Assembly (NCBI GenBank): GCA_937923265.1
Contig: CALAJY010000050.1
Coordinates: forward strand, 1 to 64,000
Reading direction: 5' to 3'
Length of the DNA stretch: 64,000 bases
DNA from: an uncultured Tissierellia bacterium
GTDB taxonomy: Bacteria > Bacillota > Clostridia > Tissierellales > Peptoniphilaceae
Below the pieces are notes generated by a model, which saw only the letters and a program-made list of their open reading frames with translations, was not told the origin of the DNA and searched no databases. Below are positions 31,152 to 39,733 of the stretch, one piece after another (position 1 is the stretch's first letter; each line of letters begins with the position of its first letter). The position numbers and the translations under genes were made by a program.

Positions 31152-31781
31152 ATGACGAAGGATAAGCACTTTTCTCCGTCGGAGACAAAGCCGGACAAGA
31201 AAAAAGTTGAGGTGACGACTCCGGACACAGAAGAAGAGGAAAAGAAGGAAGAAGACGTGCAGACCGACGAGGAAAGCGTCGAGCAGGAAGAGGAAGTGTT
31301 CGAAGCGGAACTGGCGGATGACGAGGAGGATGAGCAGGCGGAAGAGGTCGAGGAAGAGGAAGCGACGCCGACGATCTCCGAGGATCATGTTCGCTATCTT
31401 CGTCTGCAGGCGGATTTTGACAACTTCCGCAAACGAACCGAACGGGAAAAGAAAGAGACCATTCGCTTTGCGAACGAGAAGCTGATGGATCCTCTTTTGG
31501 AAGTCCTGGATAATTTTCAAAGAGCCCTGAAGGATGCATCCGATGAGGACGCCTTTGTCCAAGGGATGCAGATGATCCAGAAACAGCTGGAGGATGTGTT
31601 GAAAGCCAATGGCCTGGAAGAAATTCCCACCGACGGCGAAGCCTTCAATGCGAATCTTCACAGTGCGGTCGCCACGGAAGAAAGCGACCGGGAGACTGGG
31701 ACGATTCTGGAGACCTTCCGCAAGGGCTATTACCTGAACGGTCGGGTGTTGCGACCGGCGATGGTGAAGGTAGCCAAGTAA
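31152..31781 (+). CDS. grpE: Nucleotide exchange factor GrpE
   Basis: Releases ADP from DnaK. The 209-residue protein has a long acidic, disordered N-terminal stretch (to about residue 75, mostly E and D), a coiled coil starting YLRLQADFDNFRKRTEREK, then the C-terminal beta domain with GYYLNGRVLRPAMVKVAK, the family ending. AAGGAGG precedes the ATG at 31152, so a TTG start at 31131 is not used. Confidence 0.97.
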   Translation: MTKDKHFSPSETKPDKKKVEVTTPDTEEEEKKEEDVQTDEESVEQEEEVFEAELADDEEDEQAEEVEEEEATPTISEDHVRYLRLQADFDNFRKRTEREKKETIRFANEKLMDPLLEVLDNFQRALKDASDEDAFVQGMQMIQKQLEDVLKANGLEEIPTDGEAFNANLHSAVATEESDRETGTILETFRKGYYLNGRVLRPAMVKVAK

Positions 31782-31869
31782 ACAAGGGCCGGATGGCCGT
31801 GGATAGAGATCAAACAGTTTGGCAGTGGACGAAAGAAAGCTGCAGGAAGAACTCTGAGGAGGAATTCAA

Positions 31870-33717
31870 ATGGGAAAGATTATTGGAATCGACTTAGGAA
31901 CAACGAACTCGGCAGTCGCCGTTATGGAAGGTGGAAAGCCCACCATCGTAGCAAATGTAGAAGGAAATCGGACCACGCCCTCTGTTGTGGCTTTCACGAA
32001 AGACGGAGAAAGACTTGTGGGGGAAACCGCAAAGCGCCAGGCGATCATGAACCCCGATCGGACGATTGCCTCCATCAAGAGAGACATGGGAACAAGTCGG
32101 AAGGTGACGATTGACGGAAAGAGCTATTCTCCCGAAGAAATTTCCGCGATGATTTTGCAAAAGCTGAAATCCGATACGGAGAGCTATCTGGGAGAGACCG
32201 TGACGGAAGCGGTCATCACGGTGCCCGCCTACTTTACGGATGCACAGCGGCAGGCAACCAAGGATGCCGGAAAAATCGCGGGCCTGGAAGTAAAGCGAAT
32301 TATCAACGAGCCGACGGCGGCAGCCCTTGCCTACGGAGCGGACAAGGAAGAGGACCAGTCCAAGATCATGGTCTATGACCTTGGCGGTGGTACCTTCGAT
32401 GTATCGATCTTGGAAGTTGGAGACGGCGTTTTCGAGGTGCTCGCAACCCGCGGAAACAACCGCTTGGGTGGCGATGACTTCGACAATGTGGTCATGAACT
32501 ACGTGGCCGATGAATTTATGAAAGAGAACGGAGTGGACCTGCGCAAGGATCCGACGTCCGACCAGCGTTTAAAAGACGCCAGTGAGAAGGCGAAGAAGGA
32601 ATTGTCCTCCGCGATGACCACGAATATCAACTTGCCCTTTATCACCGCAGTCAATGGACAGCCGGTCCACCTGAACATGGACCTCACCCGGGCAAAGTTT
32701 GATGAACTCACCGCTGACTTGGTGAAGAAGACCGAGGGCCCTGTCAATGAAGCCCTGAAAGATGCGGGCCTGCAGGCCTCGGACCTGAACAAGGTGCTCC
32801 TTGTTGGAGGGTCCACCCGTATTCCTGCGGTCCAGGAATCGGTTCGCAAGTTGACCGGGAAGAACCCGCAGAAGGATATCAACCCGGATGAGTGTGTCGC
32901 CCTAGGTGCTGCCATTCAGGGTGGAGTACTGACCGGAGAAGTGAAAGACCTCCTGCTTTTGGATGTGACTCCCTTGTCCCTGGGCTTGGAAACCCTGGGT
33001 GGTGTGACAACTGTTCTGATTCCCAGAAACACCACGATTCCCACCAAGAAGAGCCAGATTTTTACGACGGCAGCGGACAACCAAACTTCTGTGGATATCC
33101 ACGTTCTGCAGGGTGAGCGGGAGATGGCGGCGGACAACACGACCTTAGGCCGTTTCCAGCTGTCCGGTATTCCCGCGGCTCGTCGTGGCGTTCCTCAAAT
33201 CGAGGTCACCTTCGATATTGACGCCAACGGTATTGTCAATGTCAGTGCAAAGGATAAGGGAACCGGTAAGGAGCAGAAGATTACCATCACTTCCTCCACC
33301 AACCTCTCCGAGGACGAAATCAACCGCCGTGTTCAGGAAGCGGAGCAATACGCGGAAGAGGATAAAAAGAAGAAGGAGCTGATCGAGGCACGGAACCAGG
33401 CGGAAACCATTATCTACCAGACGGAGAGCACCCTGAAAGAACTTGGCGACAAGGTCGATGAAGGGGACAAGAAGAAGGTGGAAGACAAGCTAACCCAGCT
33501 GAAGGATGTGAAGGATTCCGATAACCTGGAGGAAATCAAGAAACGCCTGGAAGCGGTAACCACCGAGTTGAACAATCTCTCCCAGAAGCTCTATCAGCAG
33601 AATGGAGCCCAGCCCGGAGCAGAGGGTCAGGCGCAAGGTCAGGCCAAGAGTGACGATGATGTAGTCGATGCCGATTACGAGGTCGTGGATGACGATGACG
33701 AGGAAAACCGCAAGTAG
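31870..33717 (+). CDS. dnaK: Chaperone DnaK (Hsp70)
   Basis: Hsp70 chaperone of 615 residues. It has ATPase-domain motifs IGIDLGTTNS (4-13), VYDLGGGTFDVSILE and the connector to a substrate domain (LLLDVTPLSLG), then a helical lid and a Q/G/A-rich tail ending in acidic VVDADYEVVDDDDEE. The gap in the N-terminal lobe typical of Gram-positive DnaK (no 23-residue insert) is seen. GAGGAGG precedes the ATG. A terminator follows, so dnaJ needs readthrough or its own promoter. Confidence 0.99.
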   Translation: MGKIIGIDLGTTNSAVAVMEGGKPTIVANVEGNRTTPSVVAFTKDGERLVGETAKRQAIMNPDRTIASIKRDMGTSRKVTIDGKSYSPEEISAMILQKLKSDTESYLGETVTEAVITVPAYFTDAQRQATKDAGKIAGLEVKRIINEPTAAALAYGADKEEDQSKIMVYDLGGGTFDVSILEVGDGVFEVLATRGNNRLGGDDFDNVVMNYVADEFMKENGVDLRKDPTSDQRLKDASEKAKKELSSAMTTNINLPFITAVNGQPVHLNMDLTRAKFDELTADLVKKTEGPVNEALKDAGLQASDLNKVLLVGGSTRIPAVQESVRKLTGKNPQKDINPDECVALGAAIQGGVLTGEVKDLLLLDVTPLSLGLETLGGVTTVLIPRNTTIPTKKSQIFTTAADNQTSVDIHVLQGEREMAADNTTLGRFQLSGIPAARRGVPQIEVTFDIDANGIVNVSAKDKGTGKEQKITITSSTNLSEDEINRRVQEAEQYAEEDKKKKELIEARNQAETIIYQTESTLKELGDKVDEGDKKKVEDKLTQLKDVKDSDNLEEIKKRLEAVTTELNNLSQKLYQQNGAQPGAEGQAQGQAKSDDDVVDADYEVVDDDDEENRK

Positions 33718-33731
33718 TCTGAAGAAACGGG

Positions 33732-33757
33732 AAGGGCGCCGATGGCGCCCTTTTCTT
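33732..33757 (+). terminator. Terminator after dnaK
   Basis: Nine-base perfect arms AAGGGCGCC / GGCGCCCTT around GAT, tail TTCTT. It would reduce dnaJ relative to dnaK expression. Confidence 0.85.
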
Positions 33758-33773
33758 ATGGGCAGACTTCGAG

Positions 33774-33825
33774 TACAATAAACTGTTGAATGTCACGAAG
33801 AGAGTGTGGTTTCATGCTCTCTTCG
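33774..33825 (+). promoter_or_regulatory. dnaJ upstream region: -10-like element and leader hairpin
   Basis: TACAAT at 33774-33779 could be the -10 of a dnaJ promoter (poor -35). Downstream, CGAAGAGAG (33796-33804) and CTCTCTTCG (33817-33825) are perfect nine-base inverted arms 12 bases apart, forming a stable leader hairpin without a T tail. It does not match CIRCE. Confidence 0.45.
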
Positions 33826-33857
33826 ATCTGTTATAGAAGCAGGGAAAGGAGAGCGGT

Positions 33858-34991
33858 ATGAAGGATCCCTATGAAGTATTGGGCGTAGAACGCAATGCCG
33901 ATCTTAATGAGATTAAAAGGGCCTATCGGAAAAAGGCCAAGCAGTATCACCCCGATCTAAATCCGGGGGATGAGGAAGCTGCGGAACATTTCAAGGAATT
34001 ATCGGAGGCCTACTCCATTCTTCAGGACAGTGAGAAACGGCAGATGTATGACACCTATGGGGCAGCGGCCTTTGAGAATGGAGGCATGGGACAGGGTTCC
34101 GGCTTTGGCGGTTTTGGCTTCGATATGAACGACATCTTCGGAGACATTTTCGGAGACCTCTTCGGGGGAGGAAGAAGCCGCACCAACGCCGGTCGACGAG
34201 GACCGCAACGAGGGGCGGACATCCAGGTTGAGATCTCCCTCACTTTTAAGGAAGCGGTCTTTGGTTGCAAGAAGAAGATTAAACTAAAGCGGGAGGAGGA
34301 CTGCTCGGTCTGCCACGGTACGGGGGCCGAAGAAGGCAGCGAGCGAAAGACCTGTCCCCGCTGCCACGGAAGTGGAATGATCAGTCAGGAGACCCGATCC
34401 CCCTTTGGGCGGATGATTAACCAGACAATTTGTCCGGACTGCCGGGGTGAAGGCACGATTCTGGAGCATCCCTGCAAGAAGTGTGGAGGGAGCGGAAGAG
34501 AGAAGAAGCAGGCTACCCTCAGCCTGGAGATTCCGGCAGGAGTGGACGATGGCAATATCATGACCCTGCGGGGCGAAGGCCATCGCGGTCGTAAGGGGGG
34601 CAGCCCCGGAGATGTGCATGTGATTTTCCGTGTGGAGGCTTCGAAGTTCTACCAACGGCACGGCAAGGATCTCTACTTTGAAATGCCACTTTCCTTTGTC
34701 CAGGCGGCCCTGGGAGACACGGTCCAGGTTCCCACGCTGGAAGGAAAAGAGGACTTTAAGATTCCGGCGGGAACCCAGACGGGAACCGACTTTACGTTAA
34801 AGGGAAGAGGCGTCGAAGACGTACGAGGAGGGAAGCGGGGAAACCTCTACTTCCGTGTAAAATTAGAGACGCCCACCCACTTAACGGATAAACAGAAAAA
34901 GGCCATGCGCGCTTTTGGAGACAGCATGGGAGAAGAGGTTACGGAGTCGGAAAAAAACTTCTTCGAAAAAGTAAAGGATTTATTTGACTAA
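33858..34991 (+). CDS. dnaJ: Chaperone DnaJ (Hsp40)
   Basis: Co-chaperone that loads substrates on DnaK and stimulates its ATPase. Length 377. It has a J domain with HPD (31-33), a G/F-rich linker (about 75-110, GGMGQGSGFGGFGFD), four CxxCxGxG zinc repeats between about 147 and 210 (the third reads CPDCRGEG), then the C-terminal beta-sandwiches. ATG follows AAAGGAGAG. It shares one base with the start of prmA. Confidence 0.98.
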   Translation: MKDPYEVLGVERNADLNEIKRAYRKKAKQYHPDLNPGDEEAAEHFKELSEAYSILQDSEKRQMYDTYGAAAFENGGMGQGSGFGGFGFDMNDIFGDIFGDLFGGGRSRTNAGRRGPQRGADIQVEISLTFKEAVFGCKKKIKLKREEDCSVCHGTGAEEGSERKTCPRCHGSGMISQETRSPFGRMINQTICPDCRGEGTILEHPCKKCGGSGREKKQATLSLEIPAGVDDGNIMTLRGEGHRGRKGGSPGDVHVIFRVEASKFYQRHGKDLYFEMPLSFVQAALGDTVQVPTLEGKEDFKIPAGTQTGTDFTLKGRGVEDVRGGKRGNLYFRVKLETPTHLTDKQKKAMRAFGDSMGEEVTESEKNFFEKVKDLFD

Positions 34992-35953
34992 TGGAACACA
35001 ATTTTTTGGAACTTACCATTGCCTATTCCCGCGATTTGGATGAAGAGGTGAACACGCTTCTCGCCAAGTCGGAGATTTTAGGGACGGAGGTGGTGGATTC
35101 CCACACCATCAAGGACTACGAGGAGAGACAACCCGAATGGGAACTCGCCGATGAAGGAGAACTGCTGGACGGACAGAAGGCGCTCCTCTCCGAGGATTTA
35201 GACGAGAATTCTCTCGCGCAGAAGGTGTATTTTGAGGATTCCTCCCGGGGAGGCCTGGCGATGGAGAAATTGGAACGGACCTTCTATGAGCGCTACGGTG
35301 GGGAGATCCAAATCATGGGGGAAGACCGGGTGGTGAATGATCACTGGGACCGAGAATGGAAAAAATTCTATCACCCCATCAACGTGGGAGAGGGAATTCA
35401 AATTCTTCCCGCCTGGGAACAGGCAGATTCCGGGGACCGGGAGGTCATTCGGATAAATCCCGGAATGGCCTTCGGAACGGGAAGCCATGAGACCACCACC
35501 CTTTGTCTTCGCATCTTAGAGAAAGAGACTCTACAGGACAAGGAATGCCTGGACCTCGGCTGTGGTTCGGGAATCCTTGGGGTTTACATGAAAAAAAGGG
35601 GAGCCCAATCGGTTCTGGGGGCAGACCTCGATGAGGATGCCCTACAATCTGCTCGGGAAAATGCTAAAGGCAACGGGGTAGAGATTTCCTTTCAAAGTTC
35701 CGATCTTTTCTCCACGATTTCCGGAAGCTATGACCTGATCTGTGCCAATCTGCTGGCGGTTCTCCTTCTTCGAATGCTGCCGGAGACGGGGAATCATCTG
35801 AAAACCGGTGGACGGTTGATTCTTTCAGGAATTCTCGCCGAGAAAAAAGAGGAAGTGTTGGAAGCCCTTGAAGAAAATGGCTTTGCGACCCTGCAGATCC
35901 TGCAAGACGGAGAGTGGGTTGCGATGGAAGCAAAGAGAAAGGATGATCAATGA
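34991..35953 (+). CDS. prmA: Ribosomal protein L11 methyltransferase
   Basis: SAM-dependent enzyme that trimethylates ribosomal protein L11. Length 320. The N-terminal L11-binding part is followed by the methyltransferase domain with NPGMAFGTGSHETT (about 157-170) and the SAM motif LDLGCGSGILG, and NLLAVLL near 250. ATG overlaps the dnaJ stop (TAATG) and its stop overlaps mtaB (ATGA). The 16S methyltransferase gene rsmE that usually follows prmA in Bacillota is absent here. Confidence 0.97.
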   Translation: MEHNFLELTIAYSRDLDEEVNTLLAKSEILGTEVVDSHTIKDYEERQPEWELADEGELLDGQKALLSEDLDENSLAQKVYFEDSSRGGLAMEKLERTFYERYGGEIQIMGEDRVVNDHWDREWKKFYHPINVGEGIQILPAWEQADSGDREVIRINPGMAFGTGSHETTTLCLRILEKETLQDKECLDLGCGSGILGVYMKKRGAQSVLGADLDEDALQSARENAKGNGVEISFQSSDLFSTISGSYDLICANLLAVLLLRMLPETGNHLKTGGRLILSGILAEKKEEVLEALEENGFATLQILQDGEWVAMEAKRKDDQ

Positions 35954-37272
35954 AAGTCGCATTTCGCACATTGGGCTGCAAAGTGAATCAATATGAAACC
36001 GAGGCCATGCGCGAATTGTTTGTCCGTCAGGGCTATGAGATCACGCGGTCCTTGGAAGACTGTGACGTCTATGTGGTGAATACCTGTACGGTGACACACA
36101 TGTCCGATTCCAAGAGTCGACAGACCATTCGGCGTATCAAGAAAAATAATCCGGATGCGGTGGTCTGCGTGGTGGGTTGCTATTCCCAGGTGGCCCCGGA
36201 GGAGATTGAGGCTATTGACAATGTGGATATAATTATAGGTACAAAAGGTCGTGCCCAACTTCCCGATCTGGTTCGACAGTTTCGCCTGGATGGGAAGCGG
36301 AGAGTGGAGATTCGTGATCTGGAAGAGGACCGGGCTTTTGATGAGTTAACCATCCACACGGAATTTGAGAACACCCGTGCCTATATTAAGATTCAGGAAG
36401 GCTGCGATATGTATTGCAGTTACTGCATCATTCCCTATTCTCGGGGACATATCGCCTCTCGCCGTGCCCGGGCGATTGAAGAGGAAATTCAGTACCTTGT
36501 GAAAAAGGGATTCAAGGAAGTGGTGCTCACGGGAATTCACGTTGCGAGTTATGGGAAAGATCTGGGGGGAGCCTTTGGTCTCATGGAGCTGATCGAGCAG
36601 CTGAGCCGGATTTCCGGGTTGGAACGAATTCGACTTTCCAGCATTGAGCCTCGGTGGGTGACCGAAGACCGGCTGGAACGACTCTCGCAGATTCCTGCTT
36701 TTTGTGACCACTTCCACCTCTCTCTCCAGAGTGGATCGGATCAAATTCTTCGAAGCATGAACCGAAAATATGACACGACGGTGTATCAGGAGCGCGTGGA
36801 CATGATCCGGCGCTACTTTCCCCACTGTGGAATCACGACCGATGTCATCGTCGGCTTTCCGGGAGAGACGGAGAAAGCGTTTCAAGAGACCTTGAAATTC
36901 TGTCAAACCATTGGCTTTTCCCGCATTCATATCTTTCCCTATTCACCCCGTCGCGGAACGCCGGCGGCTCTCTTTACCGGGCAGATTAATCCGGAGGAGA
37001 AGAAAAATCGGGTTCATCGCCTGGAAGAACTGGAAGAACGCCTGCGGTATGCCTTCCTAGACCGGGAACTCGGACACCGGGAAGAGGTTCTGTTTGAGGA
37101 GCTCTCCGGGGACAGCACGTTTATGGAAGGATATACAAAGAATTACAATCGAGTGAAAATGCCTCGAAAGGATGAATGGATGAACCAAGTTATCCTTTGC
37201 GATTTGGTTCGGAGGGAGGGAGATCTGTTGGTTGCCCAAGAGGTTCCCTCTGGAGAAAGTTCCCATCAATAG
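35950..37272 (+). CDS. mtaB: tRNA t6A37 methylthiotransferase MtaB
   Basis: Radical SAM enzyme that adds a methylthio group to t6A37 of tRNA. Length 440. The N-terminal MTTase domain has cysteines in TLGCKVNQYE (Cys10), NTCTVTHMSDSKSRQ and VVGCYSQ, holding one 4Fe-4S cluster; the radical SAM cluster motif is EGCDMYCSYCIIPYSRG; a TRAM domain ends the protein (about 375-435). The TLGCKVNQYE start is diagnostic of MtaB rather than MiaB or RimO. ATGA overlap with prmA. Confidence 0.97.
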   Translation: MKVAFRTLGCKVNQYETEAMRELFVRQGYEITRSLEDCDVYVVNTCTVTHMSDSKSRQTIRRIKKNNPDAVVCVVGCYSQVAPEEIEAIDNVDIIIGTKGRAQLPDLVRQFRLDGKRRVEIRDLEEDRAFDELTIHTEFENTRAYIKIQEGCDMYCSYCIIPYSRGHIASRRARAIEEEIQYLVKKGFKEVVLTGIHVASYGKDLGGAFGLMELIEQLSRISGLERIRLSSIEPRWVTEDRLERLSQIPAFCDHFHLSLQSGSDQILRSMNRKYDTTVYQERVDMIRRYFPHCGITTDVIVGFPGETEKAFQETLKFCQTIGFSRIHIFPYSPRRGTPAALFTGQINPEEKKNRVHRLEELEERLRYAFLDRELGHREEVLFEELSGDSTFMEGYTKNYNRVKMPRKDEWMNQVILCDLVRREGDLLVAQEVPSGESSHQ

Positions 37273-37308
37273 CTTTCTTTGAAATAATCTTCTGGGAGAA
37301 GCGTAGAA

Positions 37309-38346
37309 ATGGAAAAGAAACATTCAGTACGATCCTATTTGATTCGGGTGCTCAATGGCATGGCCTGGGGCTTGTTCTCCTCCTTATTGATCGGCCTGAT
37401 TATCAAGCAGATTGGGGCCTTGGTCCACGTTCCCCTCTTAATCACGATTGGGACCGTCGCACAGAAGCTGATGGGACCCGCCATCGGCATTGGGGTGGCC
37501 TATGTGTTACAGGCACCGGCCCTTGTGGTAATCAGCGCCACCGTCGTCGGAGCGGTGGGTGCGGGGAGCATCAGTCTCGGTGCCAATGGGGCAGCGATGA
37601 TCACCACCGGGGAACCGGTGGGAGCCTTTGTGGCAAGCCTTGTGGGCGCGGAGTTAGGTCGAAGAATTGCGGGAAAGACGCCGATGGATATCATGTTGGT
37701 GCCCTTGGTTACGATTTTATCGGGTGGGCTGGTGGGCCTCTTCATTTCCCCCTATGTCGGAGACATGATGAATGCGCTGGGAGGCTTGATTAACCGGGCA
37801 ACCGAACTGCAGCCCATTCCCATGGGGATTGCGGTTTCGGTCCTGATGGGCATCATCTTGACCCTGCCCATATCGAGTGCGGCCCTGTCCATTGCCCTTC
37901 ATCTGAGCGGCCTGGCTGCGGGAGCTGCCACCATTGGCTGCTGCTGCAACATGATTGGCTTTGCCGTGATTTCGTATCGGGACAATGGCTTCGGGGGCAG
38001 CTTGGCCCAGGGGGTTGGAACGTCGATGTTGCAAATGCCCAACATCATTCGTAAGCCGATCATTTGGTTGCCGGTCATCCTGTCCTCGGCGGTATTGGGG
38101 CCGATTTCCACAGCGCTGTTGGGGATGACCTCCAATGCTTCTGGGGCGGGAATGGGTACCAGTGGATTTGTGGGACAGTTTGCCATGCTGGATACCATGG
38201 GATCATCTCCGGCGGTACTGGTCCAGATGGGGCTCATGCATTTTCTTCTCCCCGCCCTTTTGAGCCTGCTCTTTGCCGCCTTTTTTCGGAAAAGAGGATG
38301 GATTGCTGCGGGGGACATGACCCTGAATAAAACGTTGGATCGTTAG
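37309..38346 (+). CDS. PTS EIIC-like membrane transporter (PTS_EIIC_2 type), orphan
   Basis: A 345-residue membrane protein with eight to ten hydrophobic segments, matching in style the PTS_EIIC_2 family of putative sugar-specific IIC proteins (SSAALSIALHLSGLAAGAATIGCC, GTSGFVGQFA). No EIIA, EIIB or sugar-metabolism gene is adjacent; neighbours are mtaB upstream and a HIT protein 27 bases downstream. Members of this family occur without partner domains and their transport role is uncertain. GGGAGAAG precedes the ATG. May be co-transcribed with mtaB (36-base gap). Confidence 0.78.
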   Translation: MEKKHSVRSYLIRVLNGMAWGLFSSLLIGLIIKQIGALVHVPLLITIGTVAQKLMGPAIGIGVAYVLQAPALVVISATVVGAVGAGSISLGANGAAMITTGEPVGAFVASLVGAELGRRIAGKTPMDIMLVPLVTILSGGLVGLFISPYVGDMMNALGGLINRATELQPIPMGIAVSVLMGIILTLPISSAALSIALHLSGLAAGAATIGCCCNMIGFAVISYRDNGFGGSLAQGVGTSMLQMPNIIRKPIIWLPVILSSAVLGPISTALLGMTSNASGAGMGTSGFVGQFAMLDTMGSSPAVLVQMGLMHFLLPALLSLLFAAFFRKRGWIAAGDMTLNKTLDR

Positions 38347-38373
38347 GTCGGCTTTGCCAGGAAAGGAGTAAGG

Positions 38374-38736
38374 ATGTCGGACTGCATTTTTTGTAAATTA
38401 GCAAACCATGAGATTCCCACGGAGCGAATCTACGAAGATGAAGAGGTTTTCGCCTTTAAGGACCAGGCTCCGAAGGCACCGATTCACTATCTCTTTGTGC
38501 CGAAGAAGCATGTGGAAAGTGCCAACGCCCTGAAAGACGATGCGACGATTGTTGCGAAGATTTTCCAAGCCATCGCAAAGGTTGCGGAACGAGATGGCTT
38601 TGCCCAAAAGGGCTATCGGGTGATCAACAACTGCGGCGACGACGGCGGTCAATCGGTTCATCACCTGCATTTTCACGTGTTGGCGGGCGAGCCAATTCGT
38701 TTTCCCTCTTTTGATGAGGAAGAAAACAATAAGTAG
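38374..38736 (+). CDS. HIT family purine nucleotide phosphoramidase (HinT-like)
   Basis: A 120-residue histidine-triad hydrolase. Zinc-type N-terminal CIFCKLA (residues 4-10) and the catalytic HHLHFHVLAGE (about 99-109, H-x-H-x-H). HinT proteins hydrolyse adenosine phosphoramidates and aminoacyl-AMP. GGAAAGGAG precedes the ATG. It probably shares a transcript with the EIIC-like gene. The next gene has its own promoter. Confidence 0.95.
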   Translation: MSDCIFCKLANHEIPTERIYEDEEVFAFKDQAPKAPIHYLFVPKKHVESANALKDDATIVAKIFQAIAKVAERDGFAQKGYRVINNCGDDGGQSVHHLHFHVLAGEPIRFPSFDEEENNK

Positions 38737-38754
38737 AAATTTATGCGTTAATTT

Positions 38755-38783
38755 TTGCAGCTTTTTCTCTTTTCTGGTATACT
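38755..38783 (+). promoter_or_regulatory. Promoter of rpsU
   Basis: TTGCAG (38755-38760), 17-base spacer, TATACT (38778-38783) with extended TGG, 40 bases before the rpsU ATG. Confidence 0.87.
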
Positions 38784-38823
38784 AGTCAGGACATTGAGTC
38801 TATGACTCCGAGGGGGTGAAGAA

Positions 38824-39003
38824 ATGACAGAGATTCGCGTGGGAGAAAACGAGTCAATCGATAGTGCTCTCAAGCGTTTTAAGCGTCAATGCGCTCGTGC
38901 GGGCGTACTTGCCGAATATAGAAAACGTGAACACTACGAGAAGCCGTCCATCAAGAGAAAGAAGAAGTCGGAAGCGGCTCGTCGTAAGAATCGCAAAAGA
39001 TAG
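38824..39003 (+). CDS. rpsU: 30S ribosomal protein S21
   Basis: Small basic ribosomal protein of 59 residues, MTEIRVGENESIDSALKRF at the start and a Lys/Arg tail (KRKKKSEAARRKNRKR). GAGGGGGTG precedes the ATG. It opens the rpsU-nfeD-floA arrangement known from Bacillus; yqeY, which normally sits after rpsU, is missing. A terminator follows. Confidence 0.97.
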   Translation: MTEIRVGENESIDSALKRFKRQCARAGVLAEYRKREHYEKPSIKRKKKSEAARRKNRKR

Positions 39004-39018
39004 TTTTTATTACTAAAG

Positions 39019-39047
39019 AAGCTAGTGCCCAGGCACCGGCTTTTTTT
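39019..39047 (+). terminator. Terminator after rpsU
   Basis: AAGCTAGTGCC / GGCACCGGCTT arms (two central mismatches) around CA with seven T. Confidence 0.85.
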
Positions 39048-39106
39048 GTGGGAATATACATTTCGGTCTTTCTGGGTATCAATGTGGCAATAGGAAGGAG
39101 GAGGCC

Positions 39107-39733
39107 ATGAGTTTATCATTGCTTTCCACAATCTTGCTCATCGTCTGTTTTGCACTTGTTGTGCTTGCCCTCTTCTTGCCCAAGGCTAGAGGCACGGCGA
39201 TACTAGCGGGTCTGAGCCTGATTGCATATCTAACCGTCGGTTACCGGGCAGGGAATGCCGGTATCTTGGAGATTTTCATCCTCCTCTGTGGGGTTTTCTT
39301 ACTCTTCTTGGAGGCGGCGGTCTCCGGTTTCGGCTTATTGGGAATTACCGGCCTGGGGCTCCTTTCTTTTGGGATTGTGAGCTCGGGGGAATCCCTGCAA
39401 ACCGGCTTTGTTTCCCTGCTGAGCTCCTTTGGAATCGCCGTGGCCTTAGCTGCTTTATTGTTTAGAGCGGGCTACCGATCTCCTCTGCTGGAAAAGTCAA
39501 TCTTAGAGGACCGGATGACCGCAGAGGAGGGTTTTCTTGCTCGAGAGAACCCAAAACACCTGCTGGGAAAAACGGGAATTGCCCGCACCATCTTGCGGCC
39601 CAGCGGAATGATTGAGATTGAAGGCAAGCGGTATGACGCCTTAACTTCCGGGGAATTTATCGAGAAGGGGGCTTCTATCTGTGTGGATCGGGTGGAAGCG
39701 GGAAAAATTTACGTGAGGAGGAACCTATGCTAG
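39107..39733 (+). CDS. NfeD-like membrane protein
   Basis: A 208-residue protein with four to five hydrophobic segments in the first 125 residues and a C-terminal OB-fold NfeD domain (about 145-208, LLGKTGIARTILRPSGMIEIEGKRYDALTSG-type sequence). NfeD proteins are encoded next to flotillin-like proteins and help to form membrane microdomains. GGAAGGAGGAG precedes the ATG. It overlaps floA by seven bases, as expected for the pair. Confidence 0.94.
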   Translation: MSLSLLSTILLIVCFALVVLALFLPKARGTAILAGLSLIAYLTVGYRAGNAGILEIFILLCGVFLLFLEAAVSGFGLLGITGLGLLSFGIVSSGESLQTGFVSLLSSFGIAVALAALLFRAGYRSPLLEKSILEDRMTAEEGFLARENPKHLLGKTGIARTILRPSGMIEIEGKRYDALTSGEFIEKGASICVDRVEAGKIYVRRNLC

